From positions 1 through 16,157 of the forward strand of contig JAFTXF010000014.1 in assembly GCA_017461685.1 (NCBI GenBank): a DNA stretch of 16,157 bases, read 5' to 3'. The translations under genes were made by a program, and so were the position numbers. Below are positions 6,039 through 13,826 of the stretch, piece after piece. Source of the DNA: Lachnospiraceae bacterium. Lineage in GTDB: Bacteria > Bacillota > Clostridia > Lachnospirales > Lachnospiraceae. Under the pieces are notes generated by a model. The model saw only the letters and a list, made by a program, of their open reading frames with translations, did not search any database and was not told the DNA's origin. Position 1 is the stretch's first letter. Each line of letters begins with the position of its first letter.

Positions 6039-7088
6039 CTACTTTTCTATACCAAACTGATAAACCGTGCGGCTGCGAAACACCTTACCTGCTGCCAGCA
6101 CACTGCTTGGAAAGCCCGGCTGCTTACAAGCATTTGGATAAAACTGCGTCTCAAAGCAAATACCGTTTCGTTTCTCATATACTGCACCGTTCTTGCCCTT
6201 CGCACCATCCAGAAAATTACCCGAATACACCTGCATACCGCACAAATCCGTGAAAACCTTCATGAAAATGCCGCTTTGGGCACTGTAAAGCTTTGCTGCC
6301 GGTTTTAACCGGCCGTCATTGGCAAAAACATAATTGTGGTCATATCCTCCGGCAATCTCAAGCGGCAAATATGCTGAATCAATATCCAGTCCTACAGCCT
6401 TTGCCTTGCGAAAATCCATCGGTGTCCCCTCTACAGAAGCGATTTCCCCGGTAGGAATCAGTTCCTCATCCGTAGGAAGAAAGCTGTCAGCATATATCTC
6501 CATCTCGTGGGAAAGAATATCACCGCTGTCATGCCCCGCCAGATTAAAATATGCATGGTTAGTAGGATTCACTACCGTAGTCATGTCACTTTCCATTTCA
6601 TAATCCAGAATCAGCTCACTACGGTCCGTTAATGTATAACGAAGCTTTTGCTTTAAATTGCCCGGAAATCCCTGCTCCAGATGGGGACTTACACGCTCAA
6701 ATTCCACAAAACTGCCCTCTTCATTCTCTCCTGTCTTTGCCTGATAAAATTGATAGTGAGAACGGTTACTGCCGCTATGTAGATTGTTGCCATTGTCATT
6801 AGTCTCCAGCGAATATTCCACCCCATCCAATGTCACGCAGGCACCTCCAATGCGGTTGCCGTTACGACCTATGTAGGCACCGAAGCCACAGTCATTATCA
6901 TAATATTCAGCCATGGTATCGTATCCTAATATGACATCCTTGCTGTCACCGTTTCGGTCAGGAACACGAAGTGCCAGAATAAGTGCTCCAAAATCAGAAA
7001 ACTCTACTTCCAAACCTGCCGCATTGGCAAAAATATATTTACTGCACTTTTCCCCTGTTTTTGTTGTACCAAAATCCACTCTTTTCAT
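6039..7088 (-). CDS. galM: Aldose 1-epimerase (galactose mutarotase)
   Basis: This 349-residue protein matches the usual length of cytoplasmic mutarotases, which interconvert alpha and beta anomers of galactose or glucose. Catalytic and binding landmarks are present: GRNGNRI (74-80), NNLHSG with His104, NPTNHAYFNL with the catalytic acid His178, GGYDHNYV with Asp250, and the catalytic base Glu313 in CFETQFYPNA. In Lactococcus GalM the equivalent residues are His96, His170, Asp243 and Glu304, so the spacing agrees. The ATG at 7088 has GAGGTG about six bases upstream. The gene stands alone, without galK or galT next to it, and is divergent from the GT-C fusion. It may serve general sugar catabolism or the supply of hexose for glycan synthesis; the substrate is not determined by sequence. 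Confidence 0.95.
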   Translation of the reverse strand: MKRVDFGTTKTGEKCSKYIFANAAGLEVEFSDFGALILALRVPDRNGDSKDVILGYDTMAEYYDNDCGFGAYIGRNGNRIGGACVTLDGVEYSLETNDNGNNLHSGSNRSHYQFYQAKTGENEEGSFVEFERVSPHLEQGFPGNLKQKLRYTLTDRSELILDYEMESDMTTVVNPTNHAYFNLAGHDSGDILSHEMEIYADSFLPTDEELIPTGEIASVEGTPMDFRKAKAVGLDIDSAYLPLEIAGGYDHNYVFANDGRLKPAAKLYSAQSGIFMKVFTDLCGMQVYSGNFLDGAKGKNGAVYEKRNGICFETQFYPNACKQPGFPSSVLAAGKVFRSRTVYQFGIEK

Positions 7089-7148
7089 AGCGGCACCTCA
7101 CAATATTTATTTTGAAAATTTGTTAAACCTTCTATTTCCTATAGAAAC

Positions 7149-7177
7149 AGTCTACCATCATACCAAAACGAAATCAA
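7149..7177 (-). promoter_or_regulatory. Promoter of galM
   Basis: On the minus strand TTGATT (7177-7172) and TAGACT (7154-7149) are 17 bases apart, with TGG directly before the -10 as an extended element. The predicted start is about 55 bases before the ATG at 7088. The -35 lies inside the left arm of the inverted repeat at 7171-7207. Confidence 0.5.
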
Positions 7178-7207
7178 GGAAATATTGTTGCGTGCCGGCC
7201 TTGATTT
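7171..7207. promoter_or_regulatory. 9-bp inverted repeat in the divergent galM promoter region
   Basis: AAATCAAGG (7171-7179) and CCTTGATTT (7199-7207) are perfect complements separated by 19 bases. The left arm covers the -35 box of the galM promoter, and the whole lies about 25 bases upstream of the -35 of the divergent promoter. There is no plus-strand gene upstream for it to terminate, so an operator is more likely than a terminator. Confidence 0.4.
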
Positions 7208-7230
7208 TTCAAAAAACTCCCACTCAGTAA

Positions 7231-7259
7231 TTGTACTATTCGCAATTTCATGATAAACT
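7231..7259 (+). promoter_or_regulatory. Promoter of the GT-C fusion gene
   Basis: TTGTAC (7231-7236) and TAAACT (7254-7259) are 17 bases apart, with TGA just before the -10 (extended -10 TGn). The transcript would start near 7266. A GAGGA ribosome site at 7283-7287 precedes the ATG at 7296. Confidence 0.5.
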
Positions 7260-7295
7260 TATATTCATAAATACAACGATACGAGGAATTTACAT

Positions 7296-10200
7296 ATGAC
7301 GAAAAAGAACCCCCTTTTGCAAAACAAACCGGTCCTGATTCTTTTCGGACTGGCTCTGATCTTCCGCATTTTGTGCGCCTGCCTTTACCAGGGCTTTGCC
7401 TCTGATACGGCCTGCTTTTACAATTGGGCCCGGAGACTTTGGGAGAACGGTTTTGCCAACTTTTATTCTCCGGATTATTTTTGCGATTATCCACCGGGAT
7501 ACTTGTATGTGCTGAACTTTTTGGGCGGCCTCTTTGCCGCCTTTGGTATCCACACCCTTTCCGGCGCCAGTCTGCTTATTTTAAAGCTCCCTGCTTTGCT
7601 ATGCGATATGGTAACAGGTGCTCTGATTTATAAATTTGCGCAGAAACATTTTAAACCCACTACCGCTTTGCTGCTGAGTGCCATCTACTTATTCCACCCG
7701 GCGGTTTTTACCAATTCCGTACTTTGGGGACAGGTGGACGCAGTATTTACTTTGCTGGTACTTTGCACCTGCATTCTTTTAACGGAAAACAAGCCCATAC
7801 CTGCTTATTTTCTCTTCGCCCTGAGCATACTCATTAAGCCCCAGACGCTATTGTTTGCACCGCTTATTTTGTGCAATCTGGCAGAACAGTATTTAAACCG
7901 ACGCCCTGCAAAGGAAATTATACGTAATATTTTAGGCGGTGTACTTGCCATTTTAATGATCGTTCTGCTGTGCCTGCCATTTGGCCTGGACAAGGTAATT
8001 TCCCAATACACGGATACTTTATCCTCTTACCCTTATGCTGCCGTAAATGCTTTTAATTTTTGGGGGCTTCTCGGCAAAAACTGGGCATCTCAGGATAAGA
8101 CACTGGGGTTTCTGACCTATGGTCAATGGGGAACGCTTTTTATCATTGCTATGACAATCGTTTCCTTTATTATTTTTTACAAGCGTAAAAATCATCCGGA
8201 CAGATATTATGTGACAGGCGCCTTTTTGGTATGCAGCATGTTCCTGTTTTCTGTGCGCATGCACGAACGGTACCTGTTCCCGGTGATGATACTGCTGCTG
8301 TTTACTTACATACACAATCAGGAAAGAGAATATTTTCACAGTTACGGGCTTTTGTCATGCTGTCACTTTGGAAATGTATTCTGGGTACTTTTCTTTTATG
8401 ACCCATCCAATTACAGTGCGAAATCTTTCGGCATTTTATCGATTTCCTTTTTCACTTTGCTGGGCGGGTTATTTTTGTACCGCACGATATATCGTTCCAT
8501 AAAAGGGAACCTGAAACCTGATGTAAAATATACCAATAAAACAACTTCGAAAAAGGCATCTAAGCCAAAATATAATCAGAAGTCCGGCAACACCGGATTC
8601 CAATTGGCCTGCCCGCCGGAGCAGCCACGCCAGCCTATGGGCTTTACTAAAACAGATTTGTATTTTATACTGGGTATTTCTCTCTTTTACGGTATTTTTG
8701 CCCTCACCAATCTGGGCGTAACCAAAGCCCCTGAGACGGAGCTAAACTTCCCGTACAATACTTATTTAGAATTCGATGCGGAAAACGATCAAAGCATTTC
8801 CGGTATTTACTGGTATTTATTAAACGAGCAGGATATTACCTGCAGGCTGGAGACCAAAGCCGCTCCGGATGCTGACTGGACTTATGTGCAGGACATAGAA
8901 CTTGCTGACGTATTTGAGTGGGAGTACATTACTCTTGCAGAGCCTGCGGCAAGCATACGAATTACCAATATCACTGAAGATGCTGTGGTAGGAGAATTGG
9001 TACTTACTGATATAAACGGGGAGTTTGTGCAAACAGCACAGGAAGCAGACTATTTACCTCTTTTTGATGAAAAGGACACCTTCCCTGACGCTGTAGATGC
9101 ACAGAGCACTACGATTTTTGACGAAATATATTACACCAGAACTGTTTATGAATTTATGCACGGACTGCGGACTTACGAAAATACCCATCCGCCTTTCGGC
9201 AAAATATTGCTTACAATAGGAGCCCTGCTGTTTGGTACTACCCCATTCGGTTTTCGCTTTATGGGCGCTTTTATGGGTATACTGATGCTGCCGTTTATGT
9301 ATCTTTTAGGCAGAAATATTACCCGAAACCGTATGCTGGGCGGATGCATTGCCTTTATATTTGCATTTGACTTTATGCATTTTACCCAGACCCGTATTGC
9401 CACCATTGATGTTTTTATAACGTTCTTCATTATACTTATGTATTATTTTATGGAACGGTATTGCAGTATGAACTTTTACCGTACAAGCCTGTGGAAGACA
9501 CTGCTTCCGCTAGGAGCCTGCGGTATTACCTTTGGCTTTGGCATTGCCACCAAATGGACCGGTTTTTATGCAGGTGCCGGGTTGGCAATTATATTCTTTC
9601 TGCATCTGTTTCAGCGCTTCCGGGAATACCGTTACGCCCTGCAGACTCCGAAAGGCAGCACCCATAGTATCAGCCACAGTCATATTATTGCACATTTTCA
9701 GAAATACACGCTGCAAACAATTGGCTTTTGTATGATATTCTTTGTGGTAATCCCCGGCTTGATTTACTTGCTGTCCTATATTCCTTTTGTAGACCCTTCT
9801 AACCCGGGATTGTTTGACAGAATGCTGGCAAACCAGAAGCTCATGTTTCAATATCACAGTACACTGGAAGCTACCCATGCCTATTCTTCGACCTGGTACG
9901 AATGGCCGACCATAGTGCGGCCGATTCTCTACTACTCTAATACTGTGGGAGAAACTTTAAGGCAGGGCCTCAGTGCTTTCGGTAATCCTCTCGTTTGGTG
10001 GGCTGGTATTCCTGCATTTGTGTATACCGTTTATCTGGCCATTTGTCAGAAGAAGGAACCTGCAAAATTTCTGGCAATCGGTTATCTCGCACAGTACCTT
10101 CCGTGGATGCTGGTAAGCAGATGTACCTTTATTTATCACTACTTCCCATGTGTTCCGTTTGTAGCGCTTATGATAGGATATTCCTTCCTACAATTTAAAG

Positions 10201-10364
10201 AACATCTGCGTCCGAAGACCTATCAAAGAACCCTGATTGCTTATACCATAGCTGTATTTGGCCTGTTCCTGTTATTCTACCCGGTGCTTACCGGCACTAC
10301 CGTCAGCAAGGATTACGTTGATACTTTCCTTCGCTGGGTCGATGGCTGGGTACTTATACGATAA
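7296..10364 (+). CDS. Double GT-C glycosyltransferase fusion with PMT-type C-terminal module
   Basis: This 1022-residue polytopic protein contains two GT-C-like modules. The first (about 1-400) has SDT at 36-38 in the first outside loop, DYPPGY (64-69), GQVDA (145-149), KPQ (181-183) and RMHERYLFP (321-329), a pattern typical of Gpi18-related mannosyltransferases. A basic linker (401-450) and one helix (about 453-472) lead to an extracytoplasmic beta-rich segment (about 480-580) that looks discoidin-like. The second module (about 605-1022) resembles protein O-mannosyltransferase/GT39 enzymes: DE at 609-610, THPPFGK (630-636), IATIDVF (701-707), ATKWTGFYAG (751-760), AYSSTWYEWP (862-871) and HYFPCVPF (948-955). 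Such enzymes move a sugar from a polyprenyl-phosphate donor to protein or glycan outside the membrane. Both modules keep their acidic loop residues, so both may be active. The sugar and acceptor are unknown. The gene is alone on its strand. Confidence 0.88.
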   Translation: MTKKNPLLQNKPVLILFGLALIFRILCACLYQGFASDTACFYNWARRLWENGFANFYSPDYFCDYPPGYLYVLNFLGGLFAAFGIHTLSGASLLILKLPALLCDMVTGALIYKFAQKHFKPTTALLLSAIYLFHPAVFTNSVLWGQVDAVFTLLVLCTCILLTENKPIPAYFLFALSILIKPQTLLFAPLILCNLAEQYLNRRPAKEIIRNILGGVLAILMIVLLCLPFGLDKVISQYTDTLSSYPYAAVNAFNFWGLLGKNWASQDKTLGFLTYGQWGTLFIIAMTIVSFIIFYKRKNHPDRYYVTGAFLVCSMFLFSVRMHERYLFPVMILLLFTYIHNQEREYFHSYGLLSCCHFGNVFWVLFFYDPSNYSAKSFGILSISFFTLLGGLFLYRTIYRSIKGNLKPDVKYTNKTTSKKASKPKYNQKSGNTGFQLACPPEQPRQPMGFTKTDLYFILGISLFYGIFALTNLGVTKAPETELNFPYNTYLEFDAENDQSISGIYWYLLNEQDITCRLETKAAPDADWTYVQDIELADVFEWEYITLAEPAASIRITNITEDAVVGELVLTDINGEFVQTAQEADYLPLFDEKDTFPDAVDAQSTTIFDEIYYTRTVYEFMHGLRTYENTHPPFGKILLTIGALLFGTTPFGFRFMGAFMGILMLPFMYLLGRNITRNRMLGGCIAFIFAFDFMHFTQTRIATIDVFITFFIILMYYFMERYCSMNFYRTSLWKTLLPLGACGITFGFGIATKWTGFYAGAGLAIIFFLHLFQRFREYRYALQTPKGSTHSISHSHIIAHFQKYTLQTIGFCMIFFVVIPGLIYLLSYIPFVDPSNPGLFDRMLANQKLMFQYHSTLEATHAYSSTWYEWPTIVRPILYYSNTVGETLRQGLSAFGNPLVWWAGIPAFVYTVYLAICQKKEPAKFLAIGYLAQYLPWMLVSRCTFIYHYFPCVPFVALMIGYSFLQFKEHLRPKTYQRTLIAYTIAVFGLFLLFYPVLTGTTVSKDYVDTFLRWVDGWVLIR

Positions 10365-10377
10365 TAAAAAGTGAAGT

Positions 10378-10415
10378 ATTAAAAAGTGGTCTCGGCTATT
10401 CGCCAAGACCACTTT
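10378..10415 (-). terminator. Terminator of the recD2-HPr operon, overlapping the HPr gene end
   Basis: AAAGTGGTCT (minus strand 10415-10406) pairs perfectly with AGACCACTTT (10392-10383), with an inner GGC/GCC. On the minus strand the stem runs into TTTTT and then another T-rich stretch. The stop codon of the HPr gene (10398-10396) lies in the loop, so the 5' arm of the terminator is coding sequence. The plus-strand side has no T-run, so it is a poor terminator for the convergent GT-C gene. Confidence 0.8.
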
Positions 10416-10659
10416 CTATTGTCTGTACCAGTGCTTCCATCGCTTCTTTTTCATCTGCCCCATCAAAGAAAAACTCTATCTCGCTGTCTTTCTTGACACA
10501 TGCTCCCAACACACTCAGTATACTCTTCGCATCACCGGTAATACCTCTGAAGCGGAAGGTAATACGACATTTATACTCCATGGCTTTCTTACAGAGAACT
10601 CCAGCAGGCCTTAAATGTAGCCCTGCAGAATTTTGAATCGTAACCTTTGCAGATATCAT
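10396..10659 (-). CDS. HPr-family phosphocarrier protein
   Basis: This 87-residue protein is the size of HPr, the small phosphocarrier that passes phosphate from enzyme I to sugar-specific enzyme II of the PTS. The active site NSAGLHLRPAG (10-20) keeps His15, the phosphorylated residue, and GDAKSIL (42-48) keeps Ser46, the HPr kinase target in Firmicutes used for catabolite control. Both residues are at canonical numbers. The Crh paralogue would lack His15. No ptsI is nearby. Instead it is last in the c-di-AMP operon, 40 bases after cdaR, with a near-perfect AGAAGGAGGTG Shine-Dalgarno (10674-10664) four bases from the ATG, which predicts high translation. It could be the main HPr or a second copy. 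The segment after Ser46 (SVLGACVKKDSEIEF) differs from the usual motif, which leans slightly toward a paralogue. No ptsH symbol is given because that is unresolved. Confidence 0.92.
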   Translation of the reverse strand: MISAKVTIQNSAGLHLRPAGVLCKKAMEYKCRITFRFRGITGDAKSILSVLGACVKKDSEIEFFFDGADEKEAMEALVQTIESGLGE

Positions 10660-10699
10660 ATCGCACCTCCTTCTGCTGTATCAAACAGTATAGTCCTGC

Positions 10700-11983
10700 C
10701 TAATCCTCCGATTTTTTTGCAATTAACTCTATAGGCGTAGAATCTACAACCTCAATATATTCTGCTATGTCATAAACAGCTTTTATGCTAAGTGTCTCTT
10801 CATCCTTTAACTCGGTTCGCTCATTTGCCTCCAACCAGGCAGCAATATCAATAGTGCCTGTGATATCTGCAGGACTGAGCACTTCTACCAAGTGTTCAGG
10901 ACCACGTACAACAACCGTCATTTCCGCACTCTTTAATATATGCTCTACAGAATAACCTTCCGGAACATTTACCACCTGGGTCTGACCCATACGCAGTGAC
11001 TTATATTCCTTCTCAACAATCGGAACAACCGGAATCATTACTTCCACCTGATCACTTTCCTCTTGATTTACTCTGAAAATACCTGCCGGCAAATAATCGT
11101 CAAGATTTATGTTGGCAATAACCGTCTCACTTGCTCCTTCCGCAGACAAGACCTCTCCGGCCACCAGGATTTCCGTAATCTGTGCAAGGATTGCCTCTTT
11201 TCCGGCAATTTCAAGTTCTGTAACCCGCCCCTCTGCTTCACCTGTGGCAAAATATCCTTCTGCAGCTTCACCGGTCATCTCATAAATTACCGGAACTGTC
11301 TTGGTTGCATATATTTCAACCGTGGTGCTGACATTCGTCATGCTGATGTCAACCTTGTCTCTTGGTATTTCCTTTCCTGCTTCATCCAACAGAACGATAT
11401 CTGCATATGCAACAATATCCGCTGTTGTATCAGTAATATTTACCATTGCCACAGCCTTGTCAATAGATTCAATCACACTTTTGGCTCCGCTTACGGAAAT
11501 ACGGTTTTGTGCTGTTTTGGAATTGCCCACAATGTAACCGTCTTTCGGCTCACCGATATGATTGACAGACAGTGTCAGATAGCGTTCCTTTCTATCCTCT
11601 ACAGAAACCTTCATCTCTTCAGCGCTCGGTTTAAAGGTAATAGAATCGTTATGCCTTGCACTTGTTATTTTCAACTCTATGGTACCGTCCAACTTCATCT
11701 TAGAGAAATCGGCTTCTACGCTAATGTCACTGTCGGTTAGGCTGTCAATAACAGAACGGGTAGAATGAAGAGAAATTCTTCTGACCACATCCGTATCATC
11801 CAACACTTCATATACCTGGTTCTTATCCGTGATAGCCTCTGTATTCACCAACGTAACCGGTACATTATACAGCGTCTTAGAAGCAGCCGGATCGGCAATG
11901 CTATAGATAATCATCCACAGCACCACAGCACAAACAACCGAGGTAAGCTTCAATTTCCAATTGTGAAAAATACGATTCTTCAT
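10700..11983 (-). CDS. cdaR: YbbR-domain membrane-anchored regulator of CdaA
   Basis: This 427-residue protein has a short cytoplasmic N-terminus, a single membrane helix (about 12-30) and a long extracytoplasmic part made of repeated beta-rich YbbR domains. The repeats are recognisable by recurring strands such as YNVPVTLVN (39-47), a second near 135-225 (YLTLSVNHIGEP, VSGAKSVIESIDKAV), a third near 230-320 (VPVIYEMTGEAAEGY, LEIAGKEAILAQI) and a fourth near 330-420. In Firmicutes CdaR binds and modulates the c-di-AMP synthase CdaA and is encoded directly after it, as here. Only one base separates the cdaA TAG from this ATG, so translation is coupled. The acidic C-terminus ends KKSED. Identification rests on topology, domain pattern and gene order, which agree. 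Confidence 0.92.
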   Translation of the reverse strand: MKNRIFHNWKLKLTSVVCAVVLWMIIYSIADPAASKTLYNVPVTLVNTEAITDKNQVYEVLDDTDVVRRISLHSTRSVIDSLTDSDISVEADFSKMKLDGTIELKITSARHNDSITFKPSAEEMKVSVEDRKERYLTLSVNHIGEPKDGYIVGNSKTAQNRISVSGAKSVIESIDKAVAMVNITDTTADIVAYADIVLLDEAGKEIPRDKVDISMTNVSTTVEIYATKTVPVIYEMTGEAAEGYFATGEAEGRVTELEIAGKEAILAQITEILVAGEVLSAEGASETVIANINLDDYLPAGIFRVNQEESDQVEVMIPVVPIVEKEYKSLRMGQTQVVNVPEGYSVEHILKSAEMTVVVRGPEHLVEVLSPADITGTIDIAAWLEANERTELKDEETLSIKAVYDIAEYIEVVDSTPIELIAKKSED

Positions 11984-11984
11984 A

Positions 11985-12857
11985 CTACTTCGTGCCTTTC
12001 AACTTTTTTATAATGTGTGTTTTCTTGTTCTGTGAAGCGTCTGTCTGCTTCTCCTGAAAACGCACCAAATGCTCCTGGAGCACATCTGTTCCTAACTGGC
12101 GGTACAGTCTGCCCTCTCTTGCAACACTGACAGCGCCGGTTTCCTCCGACACAATCACAATCAAAGCGTCTGTATTCTCGGATGCTCCTAAAGCGGCTCT
12201 GTGTCTGGTGCCCAGTTCCTTGCTTACTGCCCTATTATCGGACAACGGCAAATAACAGGTGGCCGCCAAAATACGATCTCCCCGTATAATAACCGCTCCG
12301 TCATGCAGCGGTGTATTATGTTCAAAAATATTTACCAAAAGCTGGCTGGTTACTACTGCATCTATGGAAATACCTGTAGCTGCATAATCATTTAAGGTCT
12401 GATTACGCTCTAATACAATCAACGCACCGGTTCTGGCCTTACTCATAGCTGTACAGGCATTTAAAATAGCCTGAAGAGTCTTATCCGTAAAACGTCCTTC
12501 TTCCACCTTTTTGTCTATCAGATGCAGCTTTTCCAGAAATTCATTTTTGCCCAAATCCTCCAGTGCTTTTCTAAGCTCCGGTTGCAATATGATAATGACT
12601 GCCGTGATGGCAACACTGAATACATTCTCTGCAATCCACAAAATCGTATTCATCTGCATCGCAACAGCAATCAGCAGCAGAGTGCCAATGACAATCATAC
12701 CTTTAAAAAGCACCCATGCTCTGGTATTCTGAATCCACACAAGTATCTGATATATCAAAAACGCCAAAATCAGCATTTCCGCAATATCAGCTACCCTTAT
12801 ATTCACTCTACTAATCGCGTCTTGAAAAAAATCTCCTAAAAGCACCAAACGTTCCAT
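11985..12857 (-). CDS. cdaA: Diadenylate cyclase CdaA (c-di-AMP synthase)
   Basis: This 290-residue enzyme condenses two ATP into cyclic di-AMP, the messenger that controls potassium and osmolyte balance in Firmicutes. It has three membrane helices (about 25-42, 48-68, 72-92), the linker ILQPELRKALEDLGK, and a cytoplasmic DisA_N/DAC domain (about 100-265). The two catalytic motifs are intact: DGA at 186-188 in NTPLHDGAVII and RHR at 218-220 in GTRHRAA. TGALIVLER (143-151) and the DNRAVSKELGTRH run also match the family. The C-terminal tail (270-290) is lysine-rich. It starts 12 bases after the upstream membrane protein gene and ends one base before cdaR. The usual third partner glmM is not downstream; HPr is there instead. 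The ribosome site GAGAAG is modest, consistent with coupled translation. Confidence 0.97.
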   Translation of the reverse strand: MERLVLLGDFFQDAISRVNIRVADIAEMLILAFLIYQILVWIQNTRAWVLFKGMIVIGTLLLIAVAMQMNTILWIAENVFSVAITAVIIILQPELRKALEDLGKNEFLEKLHLIDKKVEEGRFTDKTLQAILNACTAMSKARTGALIVLERNQTLNDYAATGISIDAVVTSQLLVNIFEHNTPLHDGAVIIRGDRILAATCYLPLSDNRAVSKELGTRHRAALGASENTDALIVIVSEETGAVSVAREGRLYRQLGTDVLQEHLVRFQEKQTDASQNKKTHIIKKLKGTK

Positions 12858-12869
12858 TTTTCTTCTCTC

Positions 12870-13817
12870 TTATTTTTGATTTGTGTGGTATCTTTGTGTA
12901 TTAATCCTCTTTACTGTCTTAGACGGTGCCTGAATATTCATCTTTGGTACAGCCTTTACATAGTAGTAATAGTCCTCATCTTCAAACTGAACCTTCTCCG
13001 TACGGCTGTAATCCAGCCCCATAAACAGCAGTCCTACCAGCATAGCCAGTGGAATTGCTATAATCGTACCGATCAAAAGGCCAAATACGGAAGGTCCGTT
13101 ATCAAATACCAAAAGTCCCATAAAGTTCAGAATCACATTACACATAGCTCCTGAAAAAATCGCTATGCTCCATGCGTGGTCCATTGACTGTCTGCGCAGA
13201 ATATGTACCACAAGTGTAGCTGCCACAAAACTGATTAAAGTTAAAAACATCGCCTCGTTACGAATCAATCCGTCTACACCCACGCGAATCTTATCTACAG
13301 TCCCTTCTGCTGCCATCCCCTGAATGGTCAGTGCATTCACAGAAATATAGTCTATAAAATAATGTATTACAATGCCGCAGCCAAGGGTCAGTGCCGCCAC
13401 CGGCCCGCACAAAATCCCTGCAACCAAAGGCATCACATACGGCACACCAAAATAAAAAGATAACGGCACCAAAACAAGCAATATCAAGTCCTTATTGCAG
13501 AATCTCAGGTACAGAAGTCCCATCACCATAAAAACCGCCAACGCAACCAGTGCAATCTCAAAGGAAAGTGCTGACAAATGTCCCAGTATTACTGCAAGGC
13601 CCACCAGGACCGTTATCCCTGTAGGGGTAAAAGCACACACTGCCGTGAGCACCAGTACCACCAGAAAACTGTCCAGACGCGCCATATAGCCTATTTTGTC
13701 ATTGATTGCCAGAAGCATCAAAAATGCCACCACAGCCTTCACCGTAGGTACAATCACCTTGTAATACTCAGCGTATATTTCTTTCATTTTTTCCTTCATC
13801 ATTAATAATGTTGCCAT
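12870..13817 (-). CDS. Uncharacterised polytopic membrane protein of the cdaA operon
   Basis: I do not recognise a characterised family. The 315-residue protein has about nine hydrophobic segments (near 22-38, 48-65, 68-82, 86-104, 110-124, 127-158, 189-206, 217-236, 244-268). A cytoplasmic tail of about 45 residues follows, beginning with an acidic and Tyr-rich patch (FEDEDYYYYVK, 278-288) and turning basic (SKTVKRINTQRYH). Possibly functional residues within membrane regions include the Gly/Pro-rich stretch MPLVAGILCGPVAAL (129-143), followed by an HYFIDY loop (152-157). The start has AAGAGGT about six bases upstream, 9 bases after the preceding gene. It sits immediately upstream of cdaA with a 12-base gap, so its product is made with the c-di-AMP synthase and is a candidate partner, transporter or sensor. 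The C-terminal tail could dock to CdaA; that is inference. There is no homology to an ABC or PTS permease that I can see. Confidence 0.85.
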   Translation of the reverse strand: MATLLMMKEKMKEIYAEYYKVIVPTVKAVVAFLMLLAINDKIGYMARLDSFLVVLVLTAVCAFTPTGITVLVGLAVILGHLSALSFEIALVALAVFMVMGLLYLRFCNKDLILLVLVPLSFYFGVPYVMPLVAGILCGPVAALTLGCGIVIHYFIDYISVNALTIQGMAAEGTVDKIRVGVDGLIRNEAMFLTLISFVAATLVVHILRRQSMDHAWSIAIFSGAMCNVILNFMGLLVFDNGPSVFGLLIGTIIAIPLAMLVGLLFMGLDYSRTEKVQFEDEDYYYYVKAVPKMNIQAPSKTVKRINTQRYHTNQK

Positions 13818-13826
13818 AAATACCTC

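Noticed and set aside
7171..7212. The 9-bp inverted repeat with trailing T as a plus-strand terminator
   Set aside because: No plus-strand gene lies upstream; the neighbouring galM is on the other strand and starts here.
11063..11740. A 225-residue open frame on the plus strand
   Set aside because: It is fully antisense to cdaR, is rich in Cys, His and Asn without any domain, and lacks a ribosome site. It is a shadow of the real gene.
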